Part shown: in pieces, positions 31,320-40,358 of the stretch
How the letters are laid out: each line of letters starts with the position of its first letter
Numbering within the stretch: position 1 is the first letter of the stretch
NCBI GenBank assembly: GCA_014084085.1
Contig: NPFB01000122.1
Coordinates: 1-64,000, forward strand
DNA: 64,000 bases
Reading direction: 5' to 3'
Source: Hondaea fermentalgiana
Lineage: Eukaryota > Sar > Bigyra > Thraustochytrida > Thraustochytriidae
Made by a program: the position numbers and the translations under genes
The notes under the pieces: generated by a model
What the model was told of the DNA's origin: nothing
Databases searched by the model: none
What the model saw: only the letters and a program-made list of their open reading frames with translations

Positions 31320-31969
31320 ATGTCGAAGTTTGTCAAACGAAGGCTGTCGTGGGGATCCACGAAGAGTGGTGCCTCGAACGGGTCGAGACCTCCAGTTCCC
31401 GAAAGCGAATGCACGCTCAATCTCGACGGTAACAAACTCAGTCTTGACAAAGAGGGACGATGGCGGCTTGGTACGTTTGTTTGAAGAAGATGAAGGGCTA
31501 AAGGGGTTTAGGATCACATCTTAGGGAATTGAAATACATGTGATGATCTGACGGAGTTGTTTCTCGCTCAAGACCCTGGAACAATCGGCAATTATGAGGC
31601 TGAGATTGATAGGCTTCATCAATACATTGAACAACTTGAAAACGAGAAGCGCATTTTGCGCGACCGCTGTGCGCAGAGCAATGGCGAAAAGGAGATGCTT
31701 TCCTTCCAGAACGAACTATTGATGGACTTGGTACGTGGCCAGAGACAGTACATCACCTTTCAAAGAGGCTGTTGATTTTATCGAGTAGAGAGAACGCTTT
31801 GTACGAGGTGACTAACTCAGTCATCCATGGCTTCGGCCATAACTAACGAACGCAACAGCTTGCTGTGTCCCAGCTTGATGCCAACAAAAACAATGAAGCG
31901 TACCAAAAAGAAGCTTTGCGGACCGAGGCGCTAAAGTGGGAACTTGGCAAGTGGTTGACACCCACCTAA
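31320..31969 (+). CDS. Small coiled-coil protein, three exons
   Basis: Spliced gene, reconstructed by hand: exon 1 31320-31470, intron 31471-31572 (gtacgt...cag-type end 'ctcaag'), exon 2 31573-31730, intron 31731-31858 (gtacgt...ctaac branch-like sequence near 31843...acag), exon 3 31859-31969. Phases agree (151+158+111 = 420 nt) and give 139 residues. It starts MSKFVKRRLSWGSTKSG (basic), has a short conserved-looking segment LDKEGRWRLDPGTIGNYEAE spanning the first junction, then a heptad-type coiled coil (EAEIDRLHQYIEQLENEKRI), and ends ELGKWLTPT. I do not recognise the family. It is divergent from the EF-hand giant (266 bp between starts), so a shared promoter and flagellar expression are plausible. 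Confidence rests on both introns joining frames exactly. Confidence 0.75.
31471..31572 (+). other. Intron 1 of the small coiled-coil gene
   Basis: 102 nt with GTACGT donor and AG acceptor after 'cgctca'; a TCTGAC branch-like sequence sits upstream of the acceptor. It is phase 1; removal joins G|AC to make Asp. Confidence 0.7.
31731..31858 (+). other. Intron 2 of the small coiled-coil gene
   Basis: 128 nt, GTACGT donor, ACAG acceptor, and an AACTAAC branch-like element about 11-17 nt upstream of the acceptor. It is phase 0. The identical donor hexamer in both introns gives a local splice consensus for this genome. Confidence 0.7.
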
Positions 31970-32203
31970 AGAGAAAAGCTAATTCTTCTTCCTGGAAGTT
32001 ATTCGTGCCTGCCTGACAACCAGCCGTTCTTCGCGTACGGTTCTGATTTCTCTTGCTAATAGAATGTGTAAAGATTTGACAAATGCAAAGAGATTTCAAC
32101 GTTTTCTTTTCTTTTCATTTTCTAAAGAAAAAAGAGCCAGACAATTACTTCGGTTGCGATTACTGTACTGTTTCCGTCCCCTTTGACTTTGAGTTTCAGC
32201 AGG

Positions 32204-33839
32204 TTAGTCTTTCTTACTCTCTCGCGCCACAATTGCGTCGAGATCAATCTTGCAAGCATGGCTGCTCTGCATTTGATGAATGTCATTGTTTTGCACGCGG
32301 CGAGATCCAAGAGCTACAGAGCAACCTGGACACTTGATTCGAAAGGTAAGACCGTTGTCCTCGCTGACCAGCGATGTTTCATTGCGGGGCATCCAGGGCA
32401 AAGGCTGTCCGAGTGAGAGGTGAGTGCGGGCAAGCATCTCCTGCAGCATGTGCGCGTCGTTTAGCACAAGGCTTTCTACATCGCGTTCACCGGCGGAGAG
32501 TCCAAATGCAACAGCGCCGAGAGTATGAGCTCGCTTACGCTGCGCTTGTGCCCCCATCCAAGTCACCTCGCTCTGCAAGAGCGTGGTGGAGTTTTGTGGG
32601 CACTCGGCGTGATTGACGCCTCTCAGGGCCTCCTCGCGTGTATCCTGTACACGAACCGTCGTGTTAACCGAGGGTTCTTGGACAACAACATCAGCAGCAT
32701 GAAATAAGAGAATCTTGCAGCCTCGGCAGGCGAATTCAAGATCCATGGCAAGCATTCGCGGAAGCTGCAAGGTTTGCATCGCCGGATGCAAGTGAAGTGT
32801 CGACGCTGCAGGACGATACGCCCGAATTCGATTCGAGTTCTTCAGTGATTGCGCCCGAGCGCTGATGAAAAGCTGGTGCGCCGCGTGCACATCAAAGCCA
32901 GCCTTTTCATAATATTGCAGCTGCTCTTGAAAGCTAGGGTTCATTGCTGCAACAGGACGTCGTGACTTGACAAGGTCCACCGCAGCCTGGTAGCAGAGAC
33001 CGTGAGCTCGCATGAGGTAAGCTACAATAAGCGCAGCGGAGCGGGACCGTCCGAACGAACAGTGGACTAGTACCCCTCCGAACCCTCTTCTCACGTTTGC
33101 ATTGTCTCCGTCGAATTCTTTGTGTCCGGATTCGGGTTCTGTTATGTCATCTATGTCTTGATTGGACTGCATATTTGCACGAGTGTGTACAGAACGAATA
33201 AATGTGTTTGACAGGGGGATGCATGAAAAAAGGTTTGCGTATTCTCTGTGGTATTCGTCTCGTCAGTGGTCATGAACGTCTATGCTTCACTCGTTGTAGA
33301 GAGAGGCAACTACGTTGATTTGGGGAATTGGGGGGAGGGGGGNNNNNNNNNNNNNNNNNNNNNNNNNNNNNNNNNNNNNNNNNNNNNNNNNNNNNNNNNN
33401 NNNNNNNNNNNNNNNNNNNNNNNNNNNNNNNNNNNNNNNNNNTGGGGGGGTTGGGGGGACTTTGAAAAACTTACTTGTCACGAAGACCGAGCGTCAAATA
33501 GGTGAAGAGCTTTGGAAACGTAGCGGGTAAGCCCGTAGCGTTAACAATATGCGTAATGCCTGCGGCCTGCAAGGCCACATCATTGAAGGCGCAATGAATT
33601 GAGCCAATAAAGAGTCCCGGAAGAATCTCAATAGGTGCATCGTCTCGACAGATGGTTCTGTCCAAGCCGACGGGCTTTTTACTTGCAAATTTGCGGCGCG
33701 AACATGGTTCTGCACACGGGCGACGTTTTGTAAGATGCGGATTCGCACCATTCGCAAATGTCTCTTTCTCGCCCCGGGCCATGGCAAGAGGCGCTGTCTG
33801 CGACATGGTAGAGGGCGAACGCATCGTCGTGGAAGCCAT
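32204..33839 (-). CDS. DUSP12: YVH1/DUSP12-like dual-specificity phosphatase, two exons
   Basis: Dual-specificity protein phosphatase with a C-terminal Cys-rich domain. Exon 1 is 33839-33475 and encodes the start of the phosphatase fold (EILPGLFIGSIHCAFND, then LTLGLRDK with the likely general-acid Asp at about 121). A GTAAGT donor at 33474 follows. The best acceptor is CAG just before 33245; with it the frame joins exactly (365+1042 nt, 468 residues). Exon 2 carries the catalytic loop HCSFGRSRS with nucleophile Cys at about 184. C-terminal CRGC and CPGC pairs plus a WM-containing segment resemble the zinc-binding domain of YVH1/DUSP12, a ribosome-maturation phosphatase (release of Mrt4), although the last CxC of that domain is not obvious. 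About 30 residues are inserted between general acid and Cys loop. The 100-N assembly gap lies inside the intron, so the true intron length is unknown. Confidence 0.82.
33246..33474 (-). other. Intron of the DUSP12-like gene, containing the assembly gap
   Basis: GTAAGT donor on the minus strand and CAG acceptor (from CACAG). G-rich runs on the plus strand flank the N block on both sides, which probably caused the assembly break. Confidence 0.65.
33343..33442. other. Assembly gap (100 N)
   Basis: Exactly 100 undetermined bases, flanked by G-rich sequence (ggggggaggggg before, tgggggggttgggggg after). The round number suggests a placeholder rather than a measured length. Confidence 1.
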
Positions 33840-34128
33840 GTGTGTCTTCTTCAGAGCTTCACTTGTTTGGTCAATCTAATCTGATCTGGTCTGTTCTGAT
33901 ACAAGTTGATGCGTTACGGCTTTGTTGCGTACGGCACAATACGGCAAGGTAAGGCAAGGCAAAAGTACAGCACGGCGCCTTTGTTCTCTGGTTGGCTGGT
34001 TGGCTGGCTGGTTGAAGTGTTTGCTGATTGGTCGATTCGTTCGACCGACAGACAGTCCCGTTCGTCCGTTCGTCCGTCCGTCCGTCCGTACGTCCGTCCG
34101 TACGTACGCTGTAAAGATGTGTGAATAG

Positions 34129-34323
34129 ATGCCTGCGCGCGTCCTTTGCAAATTCCTCGCGGATTTCTGGTTTGCCAGCGACGACGCGGAGTCGCGCCGC
34201 CGGTATCTAGCTTTGTGCCAGCGCGCTTGTCGTGAGCTGCTGAGCGAGGGAATCAACCCCGCGTGGCTCGCGAGTGAAAAAACACTCGCTCGCGCAGCTC
34301 AGACTCGTCGCTCAGCTCGCTAG
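34129..34323 (+). CDS. Possible small ORF, doubtful
   Basis: 64-residue frame starting MPARVLCKFLADFWFASDD with an unusually protein-like, helix-forming composition for an intergenic stretch. A pyrimidine-rich CAG acceptor-like sequence lies about 170 bp downstream (near 34502), so it could be a first exon of a short gene, but I could not build a convincing second exon. It has no recognisable domain and may be chance. Confidence 0.2.
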   Translation: MPARVLCKFLADFWFASDDAESRRRYLALCQRACRELLSEGINPAWLASEKTLARAAQTRRSAR

Positions 34324-35030
34324 CTGGTCGTTTGCCACCTTTGGCCTGACGCAATGAAGTGAGAGAACACACCTACCTATCAAATCCCTCACTCGCTCAC
34401 TCACACATTCCCGCGTTGCGGCGCGGACCCCGGTCACGGCTAGCTTCCTCCAGCGATGGGGTGTGATTAATTTTTTTTAAATATCTCCTTTCTCTCCTTA
34501 CAGTTGACGAAATTATTGACCCCGTGGGGAATGGAGGCGTCGGAGTCGCGGTCAACTGACTCTCACCGGCACACTCCTACTATATTGAAGCTCGAATTTG
34601 CCTCCGCTCCCGCATGCCCGATAACAAATAACTCTCGCGCGCTTGCTATTTTACTAATAGCACGGCAAGGTCGGTTGAGCGATTCCATCCACGCCCCGCC
34701 ACGCCGGTCAAGCAAGGCCTAAAAAGCTTCGAAACAAAGTGTGCGATCCGTTGGAGAAGTCACGTTCGAGTCCGAGTCTCCTGGGTCCAGGCAGGGTAGT
34801 AGGGTATACGCACGCCTACAGTGCTCATGATTTCCGTTTAACCTCGCTGGCAGACATGCAGGCAAGAACGCACAGCCAGGGCCGAAAATGAGATGGCCGG
34901 CCGGCCGGCGGCCGCGCCTTGCCGAGACTTTATCAACCCAGGCGACGCGAGCGAGCATATGCGCGCGTGTGTGCTCGGATTGCGCTGGGCACGCGCTTTT
35001 TCGTCCCCGGTACACACCGTTTTAGCCAGC

Positions 35031-35032
<2 letters not shown>

Positions 35033-35062
<30 letters not shown>
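35033..35062. repeat. (GA)n dinucleotide run
   Basis: About 15 GA units upstream of the coiled-coil gene at 35446. Confidence 0.9.
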
Positions 35063-35068
<6 letters not shown>

Positions 35069-35445
35069 AGAGAGAGACGGCGCGTGCGCGAAACCGTCTG
35101 CGAGCTGCTGTCAGTTTCGTGCTGGGCGAGCTCGCCAAATGAAGCTAGACGCCAGCCAATGCGTGCTCGCTTCACCGAGCACCTCATCTAGGAAAAGAAG
35201 GAAGGAAAGGAAGGAGACCAAGAGAGGGAGCGAGTATAGCTTGGCTTGGCGTGAGAGCGAGCGAGGCTTTCGTGCTCGGCGCCAACTGCACAAGCGTCAT
35301 TCGGCGCGCGCGCTGCGCATAAGCCTTGGCGATTGTATTGCGCAGAGGGTCAAGGTGCGAGCGGGTCTGCGTGTAGAGGACTGAGCGAAAGGGGGAGAAG
35401 GGGGGGAGAGGAATCGAGCAGAGGGCGCGCGACCCACCGTACGCG

Positions 35446-36204
35446 ATGGGCGACACCGAAGCGACGACGGCTTTTGGGGCTATAAGCTGGGACATTGTCG
35501 ATGACTTTGTCCGAGAGCTAGGCAAGACTTCGGCGCAGATTGCTCGCGTCGATCTCGGGTCCATTGACGATAAAATTGCGACGGAGAAGCGGAAACTGAA
35601 AAGCCTCTGCGTCAAGCATGCGCAAGCTTGCGAAGAGGTTGCCAAAGCAAGGAGGAGCGCTACACGCGAGCAGTCCGTGCTTGTCGACTTGCATGCCAAG
35701 CTCGAGCAAGATCTCACTCATCTCGCTGATAGCTCTGATGACAAGGCTGACAACTTGTCGAAACGCAATGTACTGAATGTTGAGATTGCACAGGTAAAGC
35801 GAAAGCTCGAAAGCAAACGAGCTCAACATGACCAGTATCTATCCACGCACCATCAGACAATGAAAAAGAGAGAAAGAATGCTCCAAGTCCAAGGGAAAAC
35901 AATTCGCAACCTCTTGCATAGGAAGCTTGCACTTGGAGAAATCGCAACGGCGAGGTGTACTCTACGTGATCCATCATCTCTTCGCCGACCTGAAGATCCA
36001 GTCACGCCTTTTGGAGTGTCCAAGTCTCCTGGCTTCCCAAGAGGCACGCGAGCGAACGCATCATCGAGCAAAAGGGGTGACGAAGATGCGGAGAGATTTT
36101 CCAAACGAAGATCTGCACCGTCAAAACAATCGCTTGGAATTACCGGTCAAGCTCCACGACCAGGAAACAAGTCCCAAAAACTCAAAGCGAAAAGAAAATC
36201 CTAA
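35446..36204 (+). CDS. Coiled-coil protein of unknown function
   Basis: 252 residues in one frame. Residues about 45-165 form a strongly charged, Leu-spaced coiled coil (e.g. IDDKIATEKRKLKSL, VEIAQVKRKLESKRAQ). Residues 175-252 are a Pro/Ser/Lys/Arg-rich disordered tail ending KLKAKRKS. The first 30 residues contain a compact hydrophobic patch (AISWDIVDDFVRELGK). A second frame (35927-36250) overlaps the tail and also reads plausibly, but it lacks an upstream start and the tail composition favours the frame given. No family was recognised. It is divergent from the DUSP12-like gene. Confidence 0.65.
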   Translation: MGDTEATTAFGAISWDIVDDFVRELGKTSAQIARVDLGSIDDKIATEKRKLKSLCVKHAQACEEVAKARRSATREQSVLVDLHAKLEQDLTHLADSSDDKADNLSKRNVLNVEIAQVKRKLESKRAQHDQYLSTHHQTMKKRERMLQVQGKTIRNLLHRKLALGEIATARCTLRDPSSLRRPEDPVTPFGVSKSPGFPRGTRANASSSKRGDEDAERFSKRRSAPSKQSLGITGQAPRPGNKSQKLKAKRKS

Positions 36205-36340
36205 ATCTATTTTTCACGTTTTCAAAGAAAGACTACTCTTGGACGTTTGAATATGGTGGCCATCTCGTCAGTTTTGCTTTCTTGCTGTAACATCTTGACT
36301 GAGCGATGAACGATGATACGCAGATACGAGCGACATCATG

Positions 36341-36445
36341 CTGCTGGTTTTGCCATCAAAAGTCCATTTTTAAGACTGCTGGATTTGCCCTCAAAACACC
36401 CTTCTTAAGGCTGCTGATTTTGCCATCAAAATTCCCTTTCCAAGG
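36341..36445. repeat. Three tandem 35-bp repeats
   Basis: Three head-to-tail imperfect copies at 36341-36375, 36376-36410 and 36411-36445. Each opens with ctgctgg/ctgctga followed by tttgcc(a/c)tcaaaa and a T/C-rich tail ending in taag(a/g) or caagg. The unit length is not a multiple of three, and no supported gene crosses it, so it is probably noncoding. Three abutting copies without spacers argue against any CRISPR-like interpretation. Confidence 0.85.
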
Positions 36446-36554
36446 CTTTTTTGTCGTCTAAGTCCTCTGGGCGGAAAACAGATCATTTCAAGGAGCACGT
36501 GTTTGCTTCTTCTCTTGTCAAAAATACACTTTTGGTGAGTAAATAGGCTTTTGG

Positions 36555-36986
36555 CTAGCTTGACTCCCTCCTTATGCCAAGAATGTTGTTGATATAAAAA
36601 TTTATGTTGTAATTTCGTTTCTGTTCTACTTGTCCACATCGGATTGACTGCAAGTGGAGCCAGGGAAGCGATGTTTGATCGACAGACATGACGATACTAG
36701 CATCTTCGCCACGTTCACCATACTGCTTTTCAACATGCGCCCAGTTTAAACTTGGCTCAAAGTGCAGCTCCACCACGGTCATAACGCGCGCAAACAGGTC
36801 TTCTTCTCTACGTACAGCTTGACAGCATTCGTGCACAACAGAGTGGCTTGACGTGATCGCATAAGCAATCTCCTCCTCGTAAGCACAGCTGTCTCGACTT
36901 TTTGCTTCACCCAAAGACTGGTCGAAGAAAGTGAAGAGACTTTGGGGGCTCTGCTCGCCAACAACCCAAAAGGATGACACACGCAC
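36555..36986 (-). CDS. Hypothetical protein, doubtful
   Basis: 143-codon frame on the minus strand starting 72 nt beyond the cyclase stop. The middle (YEEEIAYAITSSHSVVHECC and ELHFEPSLNWAHVEKQYGER) has a natural mix of residues and looks coding; the last 30 residues (NYNINFYINN) look like AT-rich 3' sequence. It might be a small independent gene in tandem with the cyclase, a terminal exon, or a gene remnant. No homology was recognised. Confidence 0.3.
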   Translation of the reverse strand: MRVSSFWVVGEQSPQSLFTFFDQSLGEAKSRDSCAYEEEIAYAITSSHSVVHECCQAVRREEDLFARVMTVVELHFEPSLNWAHVEKQYGERGEDASIVMSVDQTSLPWLHLQSIRCGQVEQKRNYNINFYINNILGIRRESS

Positions 36987-37057
36987 GCTCCATACGAAAA
37001 GCGTCTTGATCCATCACGCACAGGCGACTCGCCCCCCTCCCTCAAAGCACACCACTC

Positions 37058-39796
37058 TTACTTCTCCGTGAGCTCACGATATCCCTTCCAGTTGGAGGGA
37101 GACTCGTAGTCGAACTCCTCCATGACAGAGAGGAGAGACAAAGTAGGCCCATCGCCTGGCTTCTCAACAAGTACGTTGTCAAGCATCCGCTTCGCCGCGG
37201 CCCAGTCTCCGGAGCAATAGGCAGCCACGGCATCGCTGAAGTTTGAGAGGAAGTTCTCGGGAAGGCTGCTCTGGATGAAGTCCATTTCGGGACCCTCAAA
37301 GTCAAACATCAAGCGGCGCTTGCCGTCATATTGGGGCTCGCCAAAGGTGTCAGGAAAGTCAACAATGTCGCAGGTGAAGAGACCCATCGGCTGAATACTG
37401 CCCTTGACCGTAACGCGGTCGATCTTGCGGCAACGCTTGCGTGCCTTCGATGAGAGTGCATCAAAGAAGTCTTCAGAAAGCAACAAGGGCGTTCTGAACT
37501 GCTTTGTGGCAGCCTCAAGTCGCGATGCCATGTTGACATTAGGACTCAAATAAGAGGCGTCGATCTTATAGTGGCTACCAATAGCACCCTCAATGGCCCA
37601 ACCAATGTGGAGGCCCATGCCCAGCCGAATCTCAAAGTTGTTCTCCCCGAAACGCTTGCGGATGGCAGGGTGGTCCTTGTACGCATTGAGGCAGCCACCG
37701 GGGCCATTCTCGCGCTTGAGGTCGATCATAGTCTTGAGAAAGGCCACGAGCGCGTTGTCACACATGTTTCCGGCATCCACGTGACGTTTGGTGTCGTTCA
37801 TTTTCCAGACCAGCAAGAACGCATCGCCAATGTTCTTGTTGGCTGCGCCATACCAGGAGTGCGTAGCCTCGTGCACAATGGCGCCGACGCGGTTGACGTA
37901 GACCATGACCTTCTCCTGAAGACATTCCGTCGTGTCGGTGAAATTGCGAATGTCGCAAAACCCGAAGACGGCCTCCATCTTGACACCGTCGCACATGGGC
38001 TCGATCCCGGCGTTGTTAGACATGTTTTTGGCGATAATCTCGCTACCAGCCTCACCAAACCCAATTTGCAAGAGCTGGCCAATCTTTGCGATTGTATTTT
38101 GCAAAAGCACGGTCTCGTCGTCGTCGTCCGTGGTCTCCATGGGTAGCGCTGCGTTCTTGGTGCCCATGGGGTTCTCGGCAAGCTCCTGCACGCTGCGAAC
38201 CATGCGCTCGATGGGCCGAATGACCAGCTGCTCGGCATCTGCCGAGATCATGAGCGAGCCAAAGGTGAGGACAATCATGACGAAGATGGTCTGGATGATG
38301 TTCAGGCCCGCAGCCAACTTCACCTCTGCGCGAATGTCAAAGTACGCGTACGAGCTGCACGTTGTATTTGATTCGTCGAGTGTATCCATCATTTTCTCAT
38401 AGCACTCGACTGCGTAGGAGGTCTCGAACTCACTCTCACGTAACTCTTCTCTTACTTGAGTTTCGCTGCTTTTGATTTCCACGATCGGCTCGTAGTCGCT
38501 GTTAGCACTTGTACGGGCCATGTAGGGTACGTCGTGCTCTTCCGGCCAACGATACCACACCGTCTCCTTGGCAATTTGGATCAGCTCGGCATTTTCTTCA
38601 TCCGTTGCGCCATGGAGACGAAAGTACAGAAGCCTTCCACCTTCGATGCCCCGCGTATAAAATTCGATCTCGCTTTTGAAGCCAAAGGTTGTATCTTCAA
38701 GATACTGCGTGAAATTGTCCCCGTACGCCTCCATGTTTGCTTTGAAGCGCTGGAATCTGAAGTGAAGATGGTTCAAGCCGTACGTGCCGTGCGGGGCCTC
38801 GCTGGTCCACATTCCGACATCGAAGAGCTGGACGAAAATGAGCATGGAAAGAACGACTGCGATGACACGCTGCATCGTCTTTTCGCTTAGCTTCTTTCCA
38901 ACGAGAGAAGGATTCTCGGTTGAGATATCTTCAGCGTTATCGCGGTTCGAGACCTTGTACAGCTTGACAACGCGCACGAGACGCACGAGACGAACGATAC
39001 GGACAATGCGCGAAGATTTGGTTCCCACGCGGCTTGCCTGGATGGCGTCAATGGCCTCTTGGCTGTTGCCTGTCGTACCGCTGGCAAAGGCAGCCTCGAG
39101 GATCGTGTTCCAGATGAATCCGATATCAGAAATCATGGTCACGGTGGCGAGAATGTCGAGGTAGAAATAAAAGCTTCGAAAGTACTTTGGCTTGGCGATC
39201 GTGAAGACGACGAGCTCTGTCGTGAATGCCAGCAAAGCCAGCAGCGAGACGCTGTCAAAGAAGGTATCCCAGCTCATGGCGAAGACGGCGACACGCAAGT
39301 CATCGCCAAACAGGGCAAAGACGGTGAGCGCCGAGATAAAAGTCGTCCAAAGTCTGCCCTCGAGGAAGAGGTAGAACCTGAAGATGAGGCTGTTTGGGGC
39401 TCGGAAACGTGGTTTTAGGAGACCATCTTGCGAGCCCCCGTTGGCACTGTTGACAGCGAGGACTGCTCTGTTGGAATCCTTTTGAACGAGTTCCCCCGAT
39501 GCCGGCGTTACCTTACTGACGCTCCTCATGTGAGGCACTTCTTCGTTACTCCACGCTCCTTCGCGCGAGTCCCGGTCGCCGCCCAGAGGGACGACGCGCC
39601 CGCTGGATTTGTTACCCAGTACACTTGGTTTGAGGGTTGGAAGATGCTTCGCACTAGCTGTCGGACGAACCTCGTCGGATTTGACGCCCCTGCGGTGCTT
39701 GAAGCTGCGAAAATTTGCCGTCTCAGTGAGAGATGTGGTCTGGCTGACGACCTGCTTTCTATCTTTCGTGCCCAGATTACAAGCTTCTGTTTCCAT
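37058..39796 (-). CDS. Voltage-sensor-domain class III nucleotidyl cyclase
   Basis: 912-residue membrane protein without introns. A 130-residue disordered N-terminus is followed by a four-helix voltage-sensor-like domain (about 135-281). Its S4 helix has a basic residue every third position: R263, R266, R269, R272, R275, K278, K281. There is no pore-helix/selectivity-filter region; instead another membrane helix (about 309-328), a roughly 180-residue probably extracellular domain (about 330-510) and a final membrane helix (about 515-540) lead through a HAMP-like helix to a class III cyclase domain (about 605-800). Seen there are the metal-binding segment GFCDIRNFTDTTE, the second metal Asp in NIGDAFLLVWK, and VNMASRLEAAT with the catalytic Asn/Arg. 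It should make cAMP or cGMP in response to voltage and/or an external ligand; which nucleotide cannot be told by eye. Confidence 0.92.
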   Translation of the reverse strand: METEACNLGTKDRKQVVSQTTSLTETANFRSFKHRRGVKSDEVRPTASAKHLPTLKPSVLGNKSSGRVVPLGGDRDSREGAWSNEEVPHMRSVSKVTPASGELVQKDSNRAVLAVNSANGGSQDGLLKPRFRAPNSLIFRFYLFLEGRLWTTFISALTVFALFGDDLRVAVFAMSWDTFFDSVSLLALLAFTTELVVFTIAKPKYFRSFYFYLDILATVTMISDIGFIWNTILEAAFASGTTGNSQEAIDAIQASRVGTKSSRIVRIVRLVRLVRVVKLYKVSNRDNAEDISTENPSLVGKKLSEKTMQRVIAVVLSMLIFVQLFDVGMWTSEAPHGTYGLNHLHFRFQRFKANMEAYGDNFTQYLEDTTFGFKSEIEFYTRGIEGGRLLYFRLHGATDEENAELIQIAKETVWYRWPEEHDVPYMARTSANSDYEPIVEIKSSETQVREELRESEFETSYAVECYEKMMDTLDESNTTCSSYAYFDIRAEVKLAAGLNIIQTIFVMIVLTFGSLMISADAEQLVIRPIERMVRSVQELAENPMGTKNAALPMETTDDDDETVLLQNTIAKIGQLLQIGFGEAGSEIIAKNMSNNAGIEPMCDGVKMEAVFGFCDIRNFTDTTECLQEKVMVYVNRVGAIVHEATHSWYGAANKNIGDAFLLVWKMNDTKRHVDAGNMCDNALVAFLKTMIDLKRENGPGGCLNAYKDHPAIRKRFGENNFEIRLGMGLHIGWAIEGAIGSHYKIDASYLSPNVNMASRLEAATKQFRTPLLLSEDFFDALSSKARKRCRKIDRVTVKGSIQPMGLFTCDIVDFPDTFGEPQYDGKRRLMFDFEGPEMDFIQSSLPENFLSNFSDAVAAYCSGDWAAAKRMLDNVLVEKPGDGPTLSLLSVMEEFDYESPSNWKGYRELTEK

Positions 39797-40319
39797 GAAC
39801 CCGATCCATCAAACCTGCTTCGCGTTGATCACCGGCTCGTTTCGAACGAAGCCGGAGGAAATTGAAGTTGAGCGCGGAAAGGTCAAGGTGCTCCCAGATG
39901 ATCGATACGAAGGGACTTCTTGCGTAAAACAAAGAGTCTCTTTTTTCCGATCACTCGAAGCAGCAAGCTTTGCGTAGCGTCGTGCGGTAGGACCTCTGGC
40001 CAAACAGATAGAACCACCGAGTTCAGTCGAAGGGACGTGGTTATTCGCAAAGGGCAAACGTATCCTAGGGGATTGCTAGAAACGCGAGCGCTGTAGCGCA
40101 GAGACGCTTGTTCGCAAGCAATGCGAGACGAGGTCTAGACAGGACTTGAGCTTTCGCCGCGCGCGAGAATTGCGAGCTGGGATTCTGCTGGCAGAGACTA
40201 CGTACTTGAGCACGCGATTGCGCCGCCTCACGCAATGTTGCGTTGCCTTGCGTTGTCTTGCGCGTGCGAGCGAGCGAGCGTACGCGCGTGCGAGCGAGCG
40301 TGCGAGCGTATGAGCGTTG

Positions 40320-40358
<39 letters not shown>

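Larger units (their letters stand above)
33840..35445. promoter_or_regulatory. Divergent intergenic region, repeat-rich
   Basis: 1.6 kb between the DUSP12-like and coiled-coil gene starts. It contains GGCTGGTT repeats (about 33990-34016), a CCGT/ACGTCCGT run (about 34059-34107), a poly-T/TTTAAATA patch with a pyrimidine-rich CAG (about 34470-34502), and a (GA)n run (about 35033-35062). A 64-codon frame at 34129-34323 is listed separately. No tRNA could be folded convincingly. Confidence 0.55.
36205..37057. other. Convergent intergenic region with a 35-bp tandem repeat
   Basis: 850 bp between the coiled-coil gene stop and the cyclase stop. It holds three tandem 35-bp repeats (listed separately) and a minus-strand 143-codon frame at 36555-36986 (listed separately). 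Nothing else was recognised. Confidence 0.6.

Noticed and set aside
34740..34800. tRNA-like sequence with a TTCGAGTC T-loop-like element
   Set aside because: No matching T-stem, anticodon stem or acceptor stem could be paired around it.
35927..36250. Alternative 107-codon frame overlapping the end of the coiled-coil gene
   Set aside because: No ATG-linked upstream exon and no good splice pair; the competing frame continues the established ORF into a plausible disordered tail.
36341..36445. CRISPR-like array
   Set aside because: Repeats abut without spacers, only three copies, and the context is a eukaryotic nuclear genome.
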